From NCBI GenBank assembly GCA_963850525.1, contig CAWKLQ010000008.1, positions 868,001-932,000 on the forward strand: 64,000 bases of DNA, in the 5' to 3' direction. The stretch is from JAEMQF01 sp963850525 (GTDB lineage Bacteria > Pseudomonadota > Gammaproteobacteria > Burkholderiales > Burkholderiaceae_C). Below are positions 35,674 to 45,338 of the stretch, piece after piece; positions within the stretch are counted from its first letter, which is position 1, and each line of letters starts with the position of its first letter. The position numbers and the translations under genes were made by a program. The notes under the pieces are model-generated. The model searched no databases, was not told the DNA's origin, and worked only from the letters and a program-made list of their open reading frames with translations.

Positions 35674-36898
35674 GCGAGCGCGTCCAGGAAACGCTGCGCC
35701 AGCACGGGATAGCTGTGGTGCGCCGTCACGAATGCTCGCCCGCGAGTGCCCATCGCGCAGCGCTCGGCATCCGGCACCGATGCGAGCTGGCGCAACCCGC
35801 GCACGACGGCGTGCGCCGACTCGGGCTCGACGCTCAAGCCGCAATCCGCGTCGGCGACCGGGTTGTTGCCGGCTTGCACGCTGTGCAGCACCGGCACGCC
35901 CGCCATCATGTAATCGAGCAACTTGTTCGGCGCGATGCCGAAGCGGTAGATCGCCTGGCGCTGCCAGCCGATGTAGGCGATTTCGATCTCGCGCAGCAGC
36001 GAGGGCACCTGCGCCTTGGGAATAGGCGCGAACAGGCGCACGTTGTCCAAGTTCTCCGCGCGCACCCGCTCCACCAGGCGCGGCTTCTCCATGCCGTCGC
36101 CCACGAGCACGAAGGCAAAGGGCTCGTGCCTGAGTTGTGCCGCCGCGTCGAGAAGCACGTCAAGCGCGTTGGGTTGGCCGTGCGAGCCGGCGTAACCCAC
36201 GATGGTTCGGCCTTCTGCCTGCTGCGCGCGCAGATGTTCGAGGAGGCGCGGGTCCAACGGCGCCGGATCGCTTTGCCAATCATCCGGCGCGATGCCGTTC
36301 GGCACGATGTGCAGCTTCTTCAAATCCAGCCCGTGCGCGCGCATGTGCTCGGCCACGCAGGGCAGCATCGAAACCACCACGTCGGCGTCTCGGTACGCGT
36401 CGTTCTCGGCCTTCTGGCACAACAAGATGAACGGGTGCCGAGGCGACATTCCGGAAAGTTCGATCGGCGACGCCGGCCACAGATCGTGCACTTCGAAGAC
36501 AAGCCGCGCTCCGGCGAGGCGCGCGATGCGCCGTGCGACCCAGATGTCCATCGGATACGTGCTCGATGCGATCACGACATCGGGCTTGACATGCGGCCGC
36601 CAAGTGCGTCGCGTCGCGCCAGACCTGGCGCAGAAACGATGCAGATGTTGAGCGCCCGGCGCACGCTGTTGCCTGCATACGCCGGCGTGGGCAACCAGCG
36701 GTACGCGATCCCGGCGATGCTTTCCTGCGCCACGGCGCCCTGCACTTCCGGCTGGCGCTGCCGCACATGCGAAAACGACGCAGCGACTATCGTCACGGCG
36801 TGCCCGGCGCGAACCCACTCGCGCGCCAGGTAATAGGGCCGGAACTCCATGCCATGCTCTGGCGAGCCGGCGTAGTGGTTGATGAGCAGGATGTTCAA
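35670..36898 (-). CDS. Glycosyltransferase family 4 protein (WbuB-like), two frameshifts in this sequence
   Basis: The N-terminal frame reads NILLINHYAGSPEHGMEFRP from a TTG start at 36898, a characteristic WbuB-type opening, through YRWLPTPAYAGNSVRRALNIC. One extra base near 36637 and one near 36596 move the frame (FLRQVWRDATHLA lies between). It then continues HVKPDVVIASSTYPMDIWVAR, FEVHDLWPASPIELSG, VPNGIAPDDWQ, GYAGSHGQPNALDVLLDAA and FGIAPNKLLDYMMAGVPVLHS. Corrected length is about 408 residues, normal for GT4. As elsewhere both shifts are single insertions in conserved sequence, so the gene is probably intact in nature. Confidence 0.82.
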
Positions 36899-36909
36899 GT
36901 GCTGCGCGC

Positions 36910-38007
36910 TTAGCCGAGTTCGCGAAGGCGTGCGACGAAGCGCGCCACTGCGGGAGCAAACAGTGCATGCGTCGCGACCCAGTCGCGATTCGTGCGCGCC
37001 ACCTGAGCCGCGCTGCCGAGCAGCGCTTCGAGCGCAGCGAGGGGGGCTGCCGCTTGCGACGCGGGCACGATCATGCCGCTCTCGCCATCGCGCACGAGTT
37101 CGCGGTTCGCCGGCAAGTCGCTGAGCAGCGGGATGCAGCCGTGCGCCATCGCCTCGAGCACCGACACCGCAACCGAATCGCTTTGCGGCAGGCTCAGGTA
37201 CCACTGAGCCTGCGTGTACCAGTGCGCCTGTGCCTGCGCGTCGAGAACGCCCGTGAATTCGACTTGCGCGCCATGCGCCAACGTGCCCACGCTCAAGCCC
37301 ATCGCGAGTGCCGCGTCGCGCAGCGAATCCTGCAGGGAGCCCCGGTTGGCAACCACCAAGCGAGCCTCGGCGCGCTGGTGGGCCACCTGCGCGAAGAATT
37401 GCAAGACGCGCAGCGGCTGGTACAGCGGCTCCAGGCCGCGGTTCGCAAAGAACAGCCAGGGTTTCTTCGTGGCCTCGGGCGCGGGCTCAGGCAAGGCATC
37501 CAGGCCGAACGGGAAGGTCAACACTTCGGCGGCACCGAATTCGCGCATCCGCCGCGCCATGTGCGCCGAGTCGCTCGTCGTCAGGCGGCACGCCCGCAAG
37601 ACGCGGCGCGTGAGCGCGCGGTAAAGGGCGCTCCGCTGCGGCGTGATCAGCACGTCGCTGCCCCACGCCGAGCCGACCAGCCCACCACGCAAGCGCCAGA
37701 TGCGTTTGGCCAGCCAGGCCAGCGTGCCGTGAGAGGTGAGGTAATGCGCGTGCAGCCAATCGGCGTCGACCTGGCGCAACCACGCGCCCAGGCGCGGCAG
37801 CGCCAGCAAGACGTGGAAGTTGCCACCCTCGTACGCCGCGTGTGTGCCGAGCGCCAGGCGCTGCTGCGGGCTCACCCACGCGTCAAACCCCGACGCAAAG
37901 CCGCGGCTCGACGCGGCCCAGAGTTGCACACCTTGCACTTGCGCGAGCGCACGCGCCCACTTGAGCAGATGCGGGCTTTCGCCGTCGCCAATCAGCACGA
38001 TGCGCAT
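36910..38007 (-). CDS. Glycosyltransferase family 4 protein
   Basis: The protein has 365 residues, starting MRIVLIGDGESPHLLKWARAL. DWLHAHYLTSHGTLAWLA and GSAWGSDVLITP belong to the acceptor domain. ANRGLEPLYQP, VEFTGVLDAQAQAHWY and PQSDSVAVSVLEAMAHGCIPLLSD form the GT-B donor domain with its Glu-rich motif. The stop is 11 bases ahead of the next gene's TTG start, and its ATG overlaps the stop of the acyltransferase gene by one base, so the operon is tightly packed. Donor sugar unknown. Confidence 0.87.
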   Translation of the reverse strand: MRIVLIGDGESPHLLKWARALAQVQGVQLWAASSRGFASGFDAWVSPQQRLALGTHAAYEGGNFHVLLALPRLGAWLRQVDADWLHAHYLTSHGTLAWLAKRIWRLRGGLVGSAWGSDVLITPQRSALYRALTRRVLRACRLTTSDSAHMARRMREFGAAEVLTFPFGLDALPEPAPEATKKPWLFFANRGLEPLYQPLRVLQFFAQVAHQRAEARLVVANRGSLQDSLRDAALAMGLSVGTLAHGAQVEFTGVLDAQAQAHWYTQAQWYLSLPQSDSVAVSVLEAMAHGCIPLLSDLPANRELVRDGESGMIVPASQAAAPLAALEALLGSAAQVARTNRDWVATHALFAPAVARFVARLRELG

Positions 38008-38642
38008 CAGGGCTCACGGGCTGCGAGGCCGCCGGATGGCATCGTGCCCGGCGCGGGCGTGGTGCTGCCGGCCCAGGCCTCATACGTCGCACGCCACTCG
38101 GGGTAGCGCTCGAGCCACGCGGCATCGGCGTCGCGCGTATCGCCGGTGCGCTGCGCCGGGCTGCCGGCGATCATCGAAAAATCGGCAAATTCGCCGCGCA
38201 CGCGGCTGTGCGAGGCGACGACACAGCCTTTGCCGAGCCGGGTATTGGCTTCGATGACGCTGTGCGGGCCGATGAAACAATACGCACCGATGTGCACCGG
38301 CCCAGCCACCATGCCGGGCAAGGGCTGCGCCGCACCGCTGGCATAGGCCTGCCCCATCAGGCGCTGGCTGCGATGCGAACTGTGCGTGACGATGCTCACG
38401 TAGTTCGTCACCTGCGTCCCCGTGTCGATGCGCACGCCGTGGCTGGCCTCGATGAAGTTGAAGTGGCCGATGAAGACGTTGTCGGCGAGCACGAGCCGAT
38501 CTTCGTGTTCGATGCAGGTGGTTGGGCCGATGCGTGTCAGCGGCAAGGCGCGGCCATCGTCGGCGCGCTCGCCGAACACCATGCGAAAGAACAGCACGCG
38601 CCACAGGCGCCGCCTCATGCGGTTCAACCAAGCCCTAAACAT
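38007..38642 (-). CDS. Hexapeptide-repeat (left-handed beta-helix) acyltransferase
   Basis: The protein has 211 residues from ATG 38642; an in-frame ATG three codons earlier (38651) is also possible. After a basic N-terminus come imperfect hexapeptide turns: VLADNVFIGHFNFIEA, VRIDTGTQVTNYVSIVTHSSH, VHIGAYCFIGPHSVIEAN and LGKGCVVASHSRV. His in the VTHSSH loop could be the catalytic base. The protein likely O- or N-acetylates a sugar. It might be the acetyltransferase for the 4-amino sugar made downstream in the operon, but it lacks the PglD-like N-terminal domain, so O-acetylation is equally likely. Confidence 0.75.
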   Translation of the reverse strand: MFRAWLNRMRRRLWRVLFFRMVFGERADDGRALPLTRIGPTTCIEHEDRLVLADNVFIGHFNFIEASHGVRIDTGTQVTNYVSIVTHSSHRSQRLMGQAYASGAAQPLPGMVAGPVHIGAYCFIGPHSVIEANTRLGKGCVVASHSRVRGEFADFSMIAGSPAQRTGDTRDADAAWLERYPEWRATYEAWAGSTTPAPGTMPSGGLAAREP

Positions 38643-39864
38643 GCGCCCCACCCGCCTTCCAGTTCGCGAGCGCCCAGAAATACCAGCCGAAGTAAAGCAA
38701 CGTCGCCGCCGAAACCGCCCAGGCGCCGCCGAGCAAGCCCCCGAAGTGCAGGCCGAGAGCCAATGCCACGAGAAACATCGCCTGGCCGGCCAACGCCAGG
38801 CGCAACGCCCACGCCTGGGCGTTCCACGCCATCGTCACCACCGCCAGCGGCGAGGCGATGAAATGCATGCCGATGTAAGGCGCGAGCGCGCGCGCCAGTT
38901 CACCGGCTTCGCGCCAGCGCGCGCCGAACGCCCACTCGAAAAGCGCCGGGCCGGCGACGAGAAGCAGCAACACGAGCGGCAGCGCGATCAAGGCCAGCGC
39001 CGCCATGGCACGGCGCACGATGCTGCGCGCCTCCTGCGGCGTGGCGCCCACCAGGCGCGGATAGAGCGCCTGCGACAGCGCCCCACCCACCAGCGTGGCA
39101 GGCGCCTTCAGGTAGCGCATGCACAAGCCCCAGAAGCCGGCTGCTGCGTCACCGGTGCTGGCCACCAACATCGCGATCGTCAGCATGTCCGACAGCGCGT
39201 TGGCAAAGGTGTGCGGCGTGTTGAACAGCGGAAAGCTGCGGTGCTTGCGCGCGACTCGGCGCAGCGCGGCGTAGGGCACGTGCCAGAGCGCGAGCCACCC
39301 TCCTGCGGGCGCGGGGCGGTGCAACCAGGCGAGCGCCGCGACGTTCGCGACCACCGCGCCGCCGATCAAACCCGCCGATCCCGCGTGCGCCAAGCCATTG
39401 CCGACCTGCACGACGGCGGCGCCACCGAACTGGGTGACGCGGCTCGCCGAGAGCGATTTGAAACGCTGCGCGCGGTTCGCCCAGAGCGTCAGCCATTGCG
39501 CGGCGCCGGCCGATGCCACCGCGAGCGGCAGCCACAGCGCGTGCTCGAGCGACTGCGTCGCGTGCAGCAGCGCCGCCAGCAGCACGCTGAGCAGCGTCAC
39601 TGCGAGCAGCAGATGCAGGCACAGCGCCATTAGGTCGCGCGCCTCGGCGTCATCCGTGGCCAGTGGCAACGCGTATTCGAAGCGTCCACACGCGATCACG
39701 CCCAGGTTCGCTGCGACCGCCGAAAACAGCGCATAGCGGCCCCAATCGTCAGGGCTGTAGAGCCGCGTGAGCCACGGCCCCAGCAGCAGGGGCAGCGCTT
39801 GCGCGAGCGCGCCGCCGGCGAGCAAGGTCAGCGTGGCGCGCCACAGCGTCATCGCGGGCGCCAC
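38635..39864 (-). CDS. Polysaccharide flippase, Wzx-like, second copy
   Basis: The protein has 409 residues from a GTG overlapping the upstream stop; an ATG four codons in (39852) is an alternative. About twelve hydrophobic segments and ALPLLLGPWLTRLYSPDDWG near the N-terminus mark the MOP-family flippase, as do FPLFNTPHTFANALSDML and APATLVGGALSQALYPRL. It would export the repeat unit made by the minus-strand operon, while the flippase at 11644 serves the plus-strand cluster. The two share no obvious close similarity. Confidence 0.85.
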   Translation of the reverse strand: MAPAMTLWRATLTLLAGGALAQALPLLLGPWLTRLYSPDDWGRYALFSAVAANLGVIACGRFEYALPLATDDAEARDLMALCLHLLLAVTLLSVLLAALLHATQSLEHALWLPLAVASAGAAQWLTLWANRAQRFKSLSASRVTQFGGAAVVQVGNGLAHAGSAGLIGGAVVANVAALAWLHRPAPAGGWLALWHVPYAALRRVARKHRSFPLFNTPHTFANALSDMLTIAMLVASTGDAAAGFWGLCMRYLKAPATLVGGALSQALYPRLVGATPQEARSIVRRAMAALALIALPLVLLLLVAGPALFEWAFGARWREAGELARALAPYIGMHFIASPLAVVTMAWNAQAWALRLALAGQAMFLVALALGLHFGGLLGGAWAVSAATLLYFGWYFWALANWKAGGAHV

Positions 39865-40991
39865 TAACTCGCGGCCGAAGCAGACTCATGCACGGCGTCG
39901 AGCAGCGCCGCAATCACCCGGTCCTGCTGCGGCGCCGTCAGGTCGGCGCTCATCGGCAGGCTCAGCACGCGTTGGCTCGCCTCAACGCTCAGCGGGCAAG
40001 CCTGCGGGCTACACAGCGCCGCGTAGGCCGGCTGGTGGTGCAGCGGCGCGGGATAGTGCACGGCGCTGGGGACGCCGAGTTTTGCAAGTGCGGCTTGAAC
40101 CTGGGCGCGGTGCTCGACGAAGACCGTGTACTGGCCCCACACGCAGTCGCGCTCGGGCCGCACCGCAAGCAAGCCGACTGCGCTGCCGGCGAGGCGTTCG
40201 TGATAGCGCCCGCCGACCTCAAAGCGCCGTTGCAGTTCCCACTCGAAACGTTCGAGCTTGGCCAACAGCACCGCGCACTGCAGCGTGTCCATGCGCCCAC
40301 CCACGCCGACGCGCGTGTGCGTGTAGCGCGCGCTCTGGCCGTGCACGCGGATTTCGCGGCTGGCTTGGGCGAGCGCGTCGTCGTTCGTGAAGATCGCGCC
40401 GCCGTCGCCGTAGCAACCCAATGGCTTGCTCGGAAAGAAGCTCGTGCAACCGATTGTGCTGAGGTTGCCGCTCTTGCGCCCCTTGTAGGTGGCACCGAAA
40501 CTTTGCGCAGCGTCTTCAATCACGGGGATGTTGCCGTGCCGCGCCGCAATCGCATTGATGGCGTCCATGTCGGCCGTCTGCCCGTACAGGCTGACCGGCA
40601 GAAACGCCCGCGTCTTGGACGTGATTCTTGCTTCGATCAGACTCGCATCGATGTTGCAGGTGTCGGCTTCGATGTCGACGAACACCGGCTGGGCGCCAAG
40701 CAGCACGATCATCTCGGCCGTCGCGGCAAACGTGAACGGCGTCGTGATGACTTCGTCCCCAGGTTTGAGCCCGAGCGCCATCAATGCGATCAGCAGCGCT
40801 TCGGTGCCGCTCGCCACCGTGATGCAGTGTTTCGAGCCGGTGAATTCGGCCAGACGTTCTTCGAGCTCCTTGACCTCAGGGCCCATGATGTACTGGCCGT
40901 GGTCGAGCACTTTTTGCATGCGCGCCGCGATGGGCTCGCGCAGCGCCGCGTACTGGGTCTTGAGGTCGGTGAACTGAAGTTCTTGCGTCAC
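39864..40991 (-). CDS. wbpE: PLP aminotransferase, WbpE-like (UDP-3-keto-GlcNAcA aminotransferase)
   Basis: The protein has 375 residues, starting [21 protein letters not shown], the typical opening of WbpE/WlbC enzymes. [36 protein letters not shown] and [18 protein letters not shown] (PLP-lysine) are visible, and [21 protein letters not shown] is characteristic of this subgroup. It aminates C3 of the keto sugar formed by WbpB using glutamate. It is adjacent to WbpD- and WbpB-like genes in the same direction, which strongly supports the pathway. The ATG overlaps the WbpD-like stop. Confidence 0.88.
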   Translation of the reverse strand: MTQELQFTDLKTQYAALREPIAARMQKVLDHGQYIMGPEVKELEERLAEFTGSKHCITVASGTEALLIALMALGLKPGDEVITTPFTFAATAEMIVLLGAQPVFVDIEADTCNIDASLIEARITSKTRAFLPVSLYGQTADMDAINAIAARHGNIPVIEDAAQSFGATYKGRKSGNLSTIGCTSFFPSKPLGCYGDGGAIFTNDDALAQASREIRVHGQSARYTHTRVGVGGRMDTLQCAVLLAKLERFEWELQRRFEVGGRYHERLAGSAVGLLAVRPERDCVWGQYTVFVEHRAQVQAALAKLGVPSAVHYPAPLHHQPAYAALCSPQACPLSVEASQRVLSLPMSADLTAPQQDRVIAALLDAVHESASAAS

Positions 40992-41584
40992 GCGCTTTCC
41001 TCAGCGGGACCGCACACGCCGGCGCGCAGCAAGTAGCGCTCCGCTGTGGCCGGGCAGGCCGCTTGCGCGTCGCCCGTCAACGGCAAGTCGAGTCGCTCGC
41101 CATGCCGGCTCATCCAGCCGACGTGGCGCGCCGGAACGCCGACCATCAACGCGAAGTCGGGAACGTCGCGGTTGATCACTGCGCCGGCGCCGACAAACGC
41201 GTAGCGGCCCACCGTGATGCCGCACACGAGCGTGCAATTCGCCCCCAGCGTCGCACCGCGCCGAACCAGCGTGCGCCGGTATTCGGCCTTGCGGGTGACC
41301 GCCGAGCGCGGGTTGTAGACGTTCGTGAACACCATGCTCGGCCCGCAGAACACGTCGTCTTCCAGCGTCACGGCGTCGTACACCGACACGTTGTTCTGGA
41401 TCTTCACGTTGTCGCCGATGCGCACATCGTTGGCGACAAAAACGTTTTGGCCGAACGAGCAGTCGCGGCCGATGCGCGCCCCGGCGCTGATGTGCACGAA
41501 GTGCCAGACGCGGCAGCCGTCGCCCAGCACGGCGCCGGCGTCGACGATGGCGCTGGGGTGAATCGTTGCGGCTGCGTCAGGCAT
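40988..41584 (-). CDS. wbpD: WbpD-like 3-N-acetyltransferase (left-handed beta-helix)
   Basis: The protein has 198 residues. Successive hexapeptide turns ([94 protein letters not shown]) match WbpD/WlbB, which acetylates the new 3-amino group to give UDP-GlcNAc3NAc[12 protein letters not shown] contains the conserved Asn/His-loop region. It lies between WbpB- and WbpE-like genes in the canonical pathway set. The UDP-GlcNAc 6-dehydrogenase needed to start the path is not in the window. Confidence 0.9.
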   Translation of the reverse strand: MPDAAATIHPSAIVDAGAVLGDGCRVWHFVHISAGARIGRDCSFGQNVFVANDVRIGDNVKIQNNVSVYDAVTLEDDVFCGPSMVFTNVYNPRSAVTRKAEYRRTLVRRGATLGANCTLVCGITVGRYAFVGAGAVINRDVPDFALMVGVPARHVGWMSRHGERLDLPLTGDAQAACPATAERYLLRAGVCGPAEESA

Positions 41585-41590
41585 CGCGTC

Positions 41591-42652
41591 TCAGTAGGCC
41601 AGCGGCAGGCTGATGCGCTTGCCGTCGCGCGCCGACATGTACATCGCAATCAGCAGTTCGAGCGACCTGAGTCCCTCTCGACCATCGGTGTCCGGCTGCG
41701 CCTGCCCGCGCAGGGTTTCGATGACGTTGTCGTAGTAGAGCGGATGGCCAAACCCGTAGACGGACGTGGTCTGGTAGCTTGCGTCTTCGAGCTGCGTATC
41801 CATCGGATCGGGTCGCTCGAATTGCCAATGCTTGATTTCGTTGACCGCGACGCCGCCGATTCGCACCGAACCGCGCTCGCCGAGGATCGTGATCGACCCT
41901 TCGAGGTTCTTCGGGTAGGTGAGCATCGTGACGTTGATCGTTCCCATCGCGCCGCTGCGCCACTTCAGCGCGGCCACGCCTGTGTCTTCGACTTCGATGT
42001 CACGCGCCAGCGTGCCGGTGTAGGCCATCACGCTCTCCACCGGGCCACCGATCCAGTCGAGCAGATCGACGTAGTGGCTCGCCTGGTTCATGAACGCGCC
42101 GCCGTCGAATTCCCAGGTGCCGCGCCACGCCGCGCTGTCGTAGTAGGCCTGGGGCCGCGTCCAGAACACGTTGACGCTGACCATGTAAAGGCGCCCGAAA
42201 CGCCCCTGGTCGACCGCCTGCTTGAGCAATTGCAGCGTGCGGTTGCGCCGGTTCTGCTTGACGACGAACAGGCGCACGCCCGCGTCGTCGCACGCGCGCA
42301 CCATCGCCTGGCCGTCGCTCCAGCGTGTGGCCATCGGCTTTTCCGTCATCACGTCGCGACCCGAGCGCGCGATTTCGATCGCTTGCGCCGCGTGCAAGCC
42401 GCTGGGCGTGGCGAGGATCACGCAATCGGCTTGCGTCTTGGCGAGCATCGCGGTCAAGTCGGCGTGACCCACCGCGCCGGTTCGCGCCACCGCCGCGGCT
42501 AACGCGTGCGGGTCGGCGTCGCACACGTCGGTGATTTCGCAGCGTGCCGCGTGCGCCTTGATCGCGTCGAAGTGGCTCACGGCAATGCGGCCACAGCCCG
42601 CCAGAGCAAAGCGCAGCTTGCGGTCGAGAATGGGTGGGCGTCGGACGTGCAT
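41591..42652 (-). CDS. wbpB: WbpB-like UDP-GlcNAcA 3-dehydrogenase (Gfo/Idh/MocA family)
   Basis: The protein has 353 residues from the ATG at 42652; the open frame extends upstream but only as promoter-region sequence. FALAGCGRIAVSHFDAI is the NAD loop, TEKPMATRWSDG the EKP motif, and VVKQNRRNRTLQLLKQAV and GGAFMNQASHYVDLLDWIGG the WbpB/WlbA subgroup signatures. It oxidises the 3-position of UDP-GlcNAcA. As first gene of the minus-strand operon it starts 130 bases from lysS, and the shared intergenic space should hold divergent promoters. Confidence 0.92.
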   Translation of the reverse strand: MHVRRPPILDRKLRFALAGCGRIAVSHFDAIKAHAARCEITDVCDADPHALAAAVARTGAVGHADLTAMLAKTQADCVILATPSGLHAAQAIEIARSGRDVMTEKPMATRWSDGQAMVRACDDAGVRLFVVKQNRRNRTLQLLKQAVDQGRFGRLYMVSVNVFWTRPQAYYDSAAWRGTWEFDGGAFMNQASHYVDLLDWIGGPVESVMAYTGTLARDIEVEDTGVAALKWRSGAMGTINVTMLTYPKNLEGSITILGERGSVRIGGVAVNEIKHWQFERPDPMDTQLEDASYQTTSVYGFGHPLYYDNVIETLRGQAQPDTDGREGLRSLELLIAMYMSARDGKRISLPLAY

Positions 42653-42752
42653 GGTCGGGCGAGGCCTCCAGGGGACGCAACAGGTCGCGTGAGACCGGCA
42701 CTGCGATGGGTGGCGAATTTTAAGTGCAGTTCTTGGGCGTGAACCCAGCCCA

Positions 42753-42758
42753 TAAAAT
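42753..42758 (+). promoter_or_regulatory. Candidate -10 element of the lysS promoter
   Basis: TAAAAT lies 29 bases ahead of the lysS ATG inside CATAAAATCGCGGG. An almost identical string, CTAAAATCGCCGG, precedes ychF at 53731-53736. A clear -35 hexamer is not seen at 17-base spacing. The case rests on the shared string and its position. Confidence 0.35.
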
Positions 42759-42781
42759 CGCGGGCCCACTGAAAGAGCCCC

Positions 42782-44303
42782 ATGACCGATGACCGCGCAA
42801 CGCCGCCCCCGCCCGACGACAACCAGCTGATCTCGGAGCGCCGCGAAAAACTCGCCGTTGTCCGGGCCCAGGCCAAGGCCATTGGGGGCGCAGCGTTTCC
42901 GAACGACTTCAAACCGAAGAACGGTTCGCTGGACCTGGTCCACAAGTTCGGCGAAATGCCGAACGAGGAACTAGAGCCTCTGGCGATCAAGGTCTCGCTC
43001 GCCGGCCGCATGATGCTCAAGCGCGTGATGGGTAAGGCGAGCTTTTGCACGCTGCAAGACGGCGTCCGGGCGAATCCAGCTCTTCATCACGCGCGATGCC
43101 CTGGGCGAAGCCGCTTACGAGGCGTTCAAGCATTGGGACCTCGGCGACATCCTCGGCGCGCAGGGCGCGCTCTTCAAGACCCGCACCGGCGAACTTTCGG
43201 TGCGCGTCAGCACGCTGCGCCTGCTCACCAAAAGCCTGCGCCCGTTGCCCGACAAGTTCCACGGCATGGCGGACCAGGAGCAGAAGTACCGGCAGCGCTA
43301 TGTGGACCTGATCGTCGACGAAGACGCACGCGCCCGCTTCGTTGCGCGCAGCAAGGCGGTGAGCTCAATCCGCCAGTTCATGGTCGAGCACCACTTCCTC
43401 GAAGTGGAAACGCCGATGCTGCACCCGATTCCCGGCGGCGCGAACGCCAAGCCCTTCGTCACGCATCACAACGCGCTCGATCAGGAAATGTTTCTGCGCA
43501 TCGCGCCCGAGCTGTACTTGAAGCGCCTCGTCGTCGGCGGTTTCGAGCGCGTGTTCGAGATCAACCGCAATTTTCGCAACGAGGGCATCTCGGTTCGGCA
43601 CAACCCCGAATTCACGATGATGGAGTTTTATGCCGCCTACTGGAACCATCACGACTTGATGGATTTCACCGAGGCGATTCTTCGCCATGCAGCGCGGCAG
43701 GCCACGGGCTCGGCGAGCCTGACGTATGCGGGGCGTGCTCTGGACCTGGAGAAGCCGTTCACGCGGCTGTCCGTCACTGACGCCCTCGTCGCGCATGCCG
43801 GCTTGAACGAAGCCCAGGCACGCGATGTGGCAGGGTTGCGCGCCAAGCTGCATTCGCTCGGCGAAGCGCCGCCCGCCCACTGGGGCTTGGCGGAACTGCA
43901 ATTCGCGATGTTCGAGGCCGCCGTCGAAGACAAGCTGTGGGAGCCGACCTTCATCATCGACTACCCCGTTGAAGTCTCGCCGCTGGCTCGCGCTTCCGAC
44001 ACTGACCCCTCGATCACGGAGCGCTTCGAGCTCTTCATTACCGGGCGTGAAGTGGCGAACGGATTTTCCGAATTGAACGACGCCGAGGACCAGGCGGCGC
44101 GCTTCCAGGGGCAGGCGGCGAACAAAGAGGCCGGCGACGAAGAGGCGATGTATTACGACGCCGATTTCATTCGCGCGTTGGAGTACGGCATGCCGCCCAC
44201 GGGCGGCTGCGGCATCGGCATCGACAGGCTCATCATGCTGCTCACCGACAGCCCGAGCATCCGCGACGTGATTCTGTTCCCTTCGCTGCGCAACGAGGGT
44301 TGA
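42782..44303 (+). CDS. lysS: Lysyl-tRNA synthetase, class II, one frameshift in this sequence
   Basis: The ATG is preceded by GAAAGAG. Reading runs [20 protein letters not shown] through [20 protein letters not shown]. One extra G near 43064 then shifts the frame, after which [21 protein letters not shown], the rest of the anticodon-binding OB domain, follows. The catalytic domain has motif 2 ([21 protein letters not shown]) split around the active site, and motif 3 ([15 protein letters not shown]). The corrected protein has about 506 residues, the normal length. It charges tRNA-Lys and is essential, and no second copy is seen here, so the shift is almost certainly a sequence error. Confidence 0.93.
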
Positions 44304-44335
44304 GGGCAGCCCGCCGTTGGCGTGCTTGCGGGATG

Positions 44336-44399
44336 GTGGATCCCGGCGTTCGCCGGGATGACGTGTGCGGGTGTCATTCCGGCGAAAGCCGGGATCCAC
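44336..44399. repeat. Inverted pair of REP-like palindromic units
   Basis: Unit 1 (44336-44362, GTGGATCCCGGCG...GATGAC) and unit 2 (44373-44399, the same sequence in reverse orientation, GTCATTCCGGC...GATCCAC) face each other across ten bases, as in BIME elements. Each unit is itself a C/G-armed palindrome. The pair lies between the convergent lysS and enoyl-CoA hydratase genes and could form a strong stem on either transcript, so it may act as terminator or mRNA stabiliser. Confidence 0.85.
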
Positions 44400-44420
44400 C
44401 CTTCGCAGTCCGCTCAACAG

Positions 44421-45209
44421 TTACTTGTGCTTGAACACCGCCTTGCGCTTGTTCACAAAGGCGTCCATGCCTTCTTTCTGATCGTCGGTTGCGAACAAGG
44501 CGTGGAACTGGCGTCGCTCGAAGAGTACGCCCTCAGAAAGGTTAGCTTCGAACGCGCGGTTCACGCTTTCCTTGGCCATCATCACACTCGGGCCGCTGAA
44601 TTCGCAGATTGATTGCGCCGCAGCAAGCGCCGTATCCAGCAGTTCGGCTGCGGGAACGACGCGAGATACGAGGCCGGTGCGCTCGGCTTCGGCAGCGTCC
44701 ATCATTCGGCCGGTGAGGATCATGTCCATCGCCTTCGCCTTGCCCACCGCACGCGGCAGGCGCTGCGTGCCGCCGGCGCCGGGGATCACGCCGAGCTTGA
44801 TTTCGGGTTGGCCGAACTTCGCCGTATCGGCCGCGATGATGAAGTCGCACATCATCGCGAGTTCGCAGCCGCCGCCCAGGGCGAAGCCGGCGACCGCGGC
44901 GATGACGGGCTTGCGCACACGGCGAATCTCCTCCCAGTTGCGCGTGATGTACTCGGACTTGTACACGTCCATGTAGGTCCAGCTCGCCATCGCGCCGATG
45001 TCGGCGCCCGCGGCAAAGGCCTTTTCGCTGCCGGTGATGACGATGCAGCCGATGCCCGGGTCGGCGTCGAAGCCGCGCAGCGCGGTGCCCAGCTCCGTCA
45101 TCAAGCCATCGTTGAGCGCGTTCAGCTGCTTGGGCCGATTCAGTGCGATCCAGCCGGTTCGCAACGCGCCGCTGCCGCGAACCTCGGTCAACAGGAATTC
45201 CGCCGTCAT
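44421..45209 (-). CDS. Enoyl-CoA hydratase/isomerase family protein
   Basis: The protein has 262 residues from the ATG at 45209, chosen because GGAG (45216-45219) lies six bases upstream; an ATG four codons earlier is weaker. [12 protein letters not shown] forms the oxyanion-hole strand, [18 protein letters not shown] includes the first catalytic Glu region, and [19 protein letters not shown] the second loop. These match crotonase-type enoyl-CoA hydratases of fatty-acid oxidation (FadB/PaaF-like). It stands alone here and its acyl substrate is not determined. Confidence 0.9.
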   Translation of the reverse strand: MTAEFLLTEVRGSGALRTGWIALNRPKQLNALNDGLMTELGTALRGFDADPGIGCIVITGSEKAFAAGADIGAMASWTYMDVYKSEYITRNWEEIRRVRKPVIAAVAGFALGGGCELAMMCDFIIAADTAKFGQPEIKLGVIPGAGGTQRLPRAVGKAKAMDMILTGRMMDAAEAERTGLVSRVVPAAELLDTALAAAQSICEFSGPSVMMAKESVNRAFEANLSEGVLFERRQFHALFATDDQKEGMDAFVNKRKAVFKHK

Positions 45210-45260
45210 CACAATCTCCATTCAGGGTGAGCGGCAACTATACGGTGCGGCCTGCGCGTC

Positions 45261-45292
45261 TTGAGTCAATGTGGCTCCGCCACTTGACTCAA
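45261..45292. repeat. Imperfect inverted repeat
   Basis: TTGAGTCAATGTGGC is followed by TCC and GCCACTTGACTCAA, giving a stem of about 14 bases with one bulge. It lies between the start of the enoyl-CoA hydratase gene and the end of the DUF3108 gene, both on the minus strand. It lacks the T-run of an intrinsic terminator. It may cap the upstream transcript or be an operator for the hydratase gene. Confidence 0.5.
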
Positions 45293-45338
45293 CCCCCTTG
45301 GGGGGCGGGAGTGTCGAAGACATTTCCTGGGGGCGCTT

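Noticed and set aside
45261..45292. Intrinsic terminator between the DUF3108 and hydratase genes
   Set aside because: A stem exists but there is no T-run on the transcribed strand, and the stem has a bulge. It is listed as an inverted repeat only.
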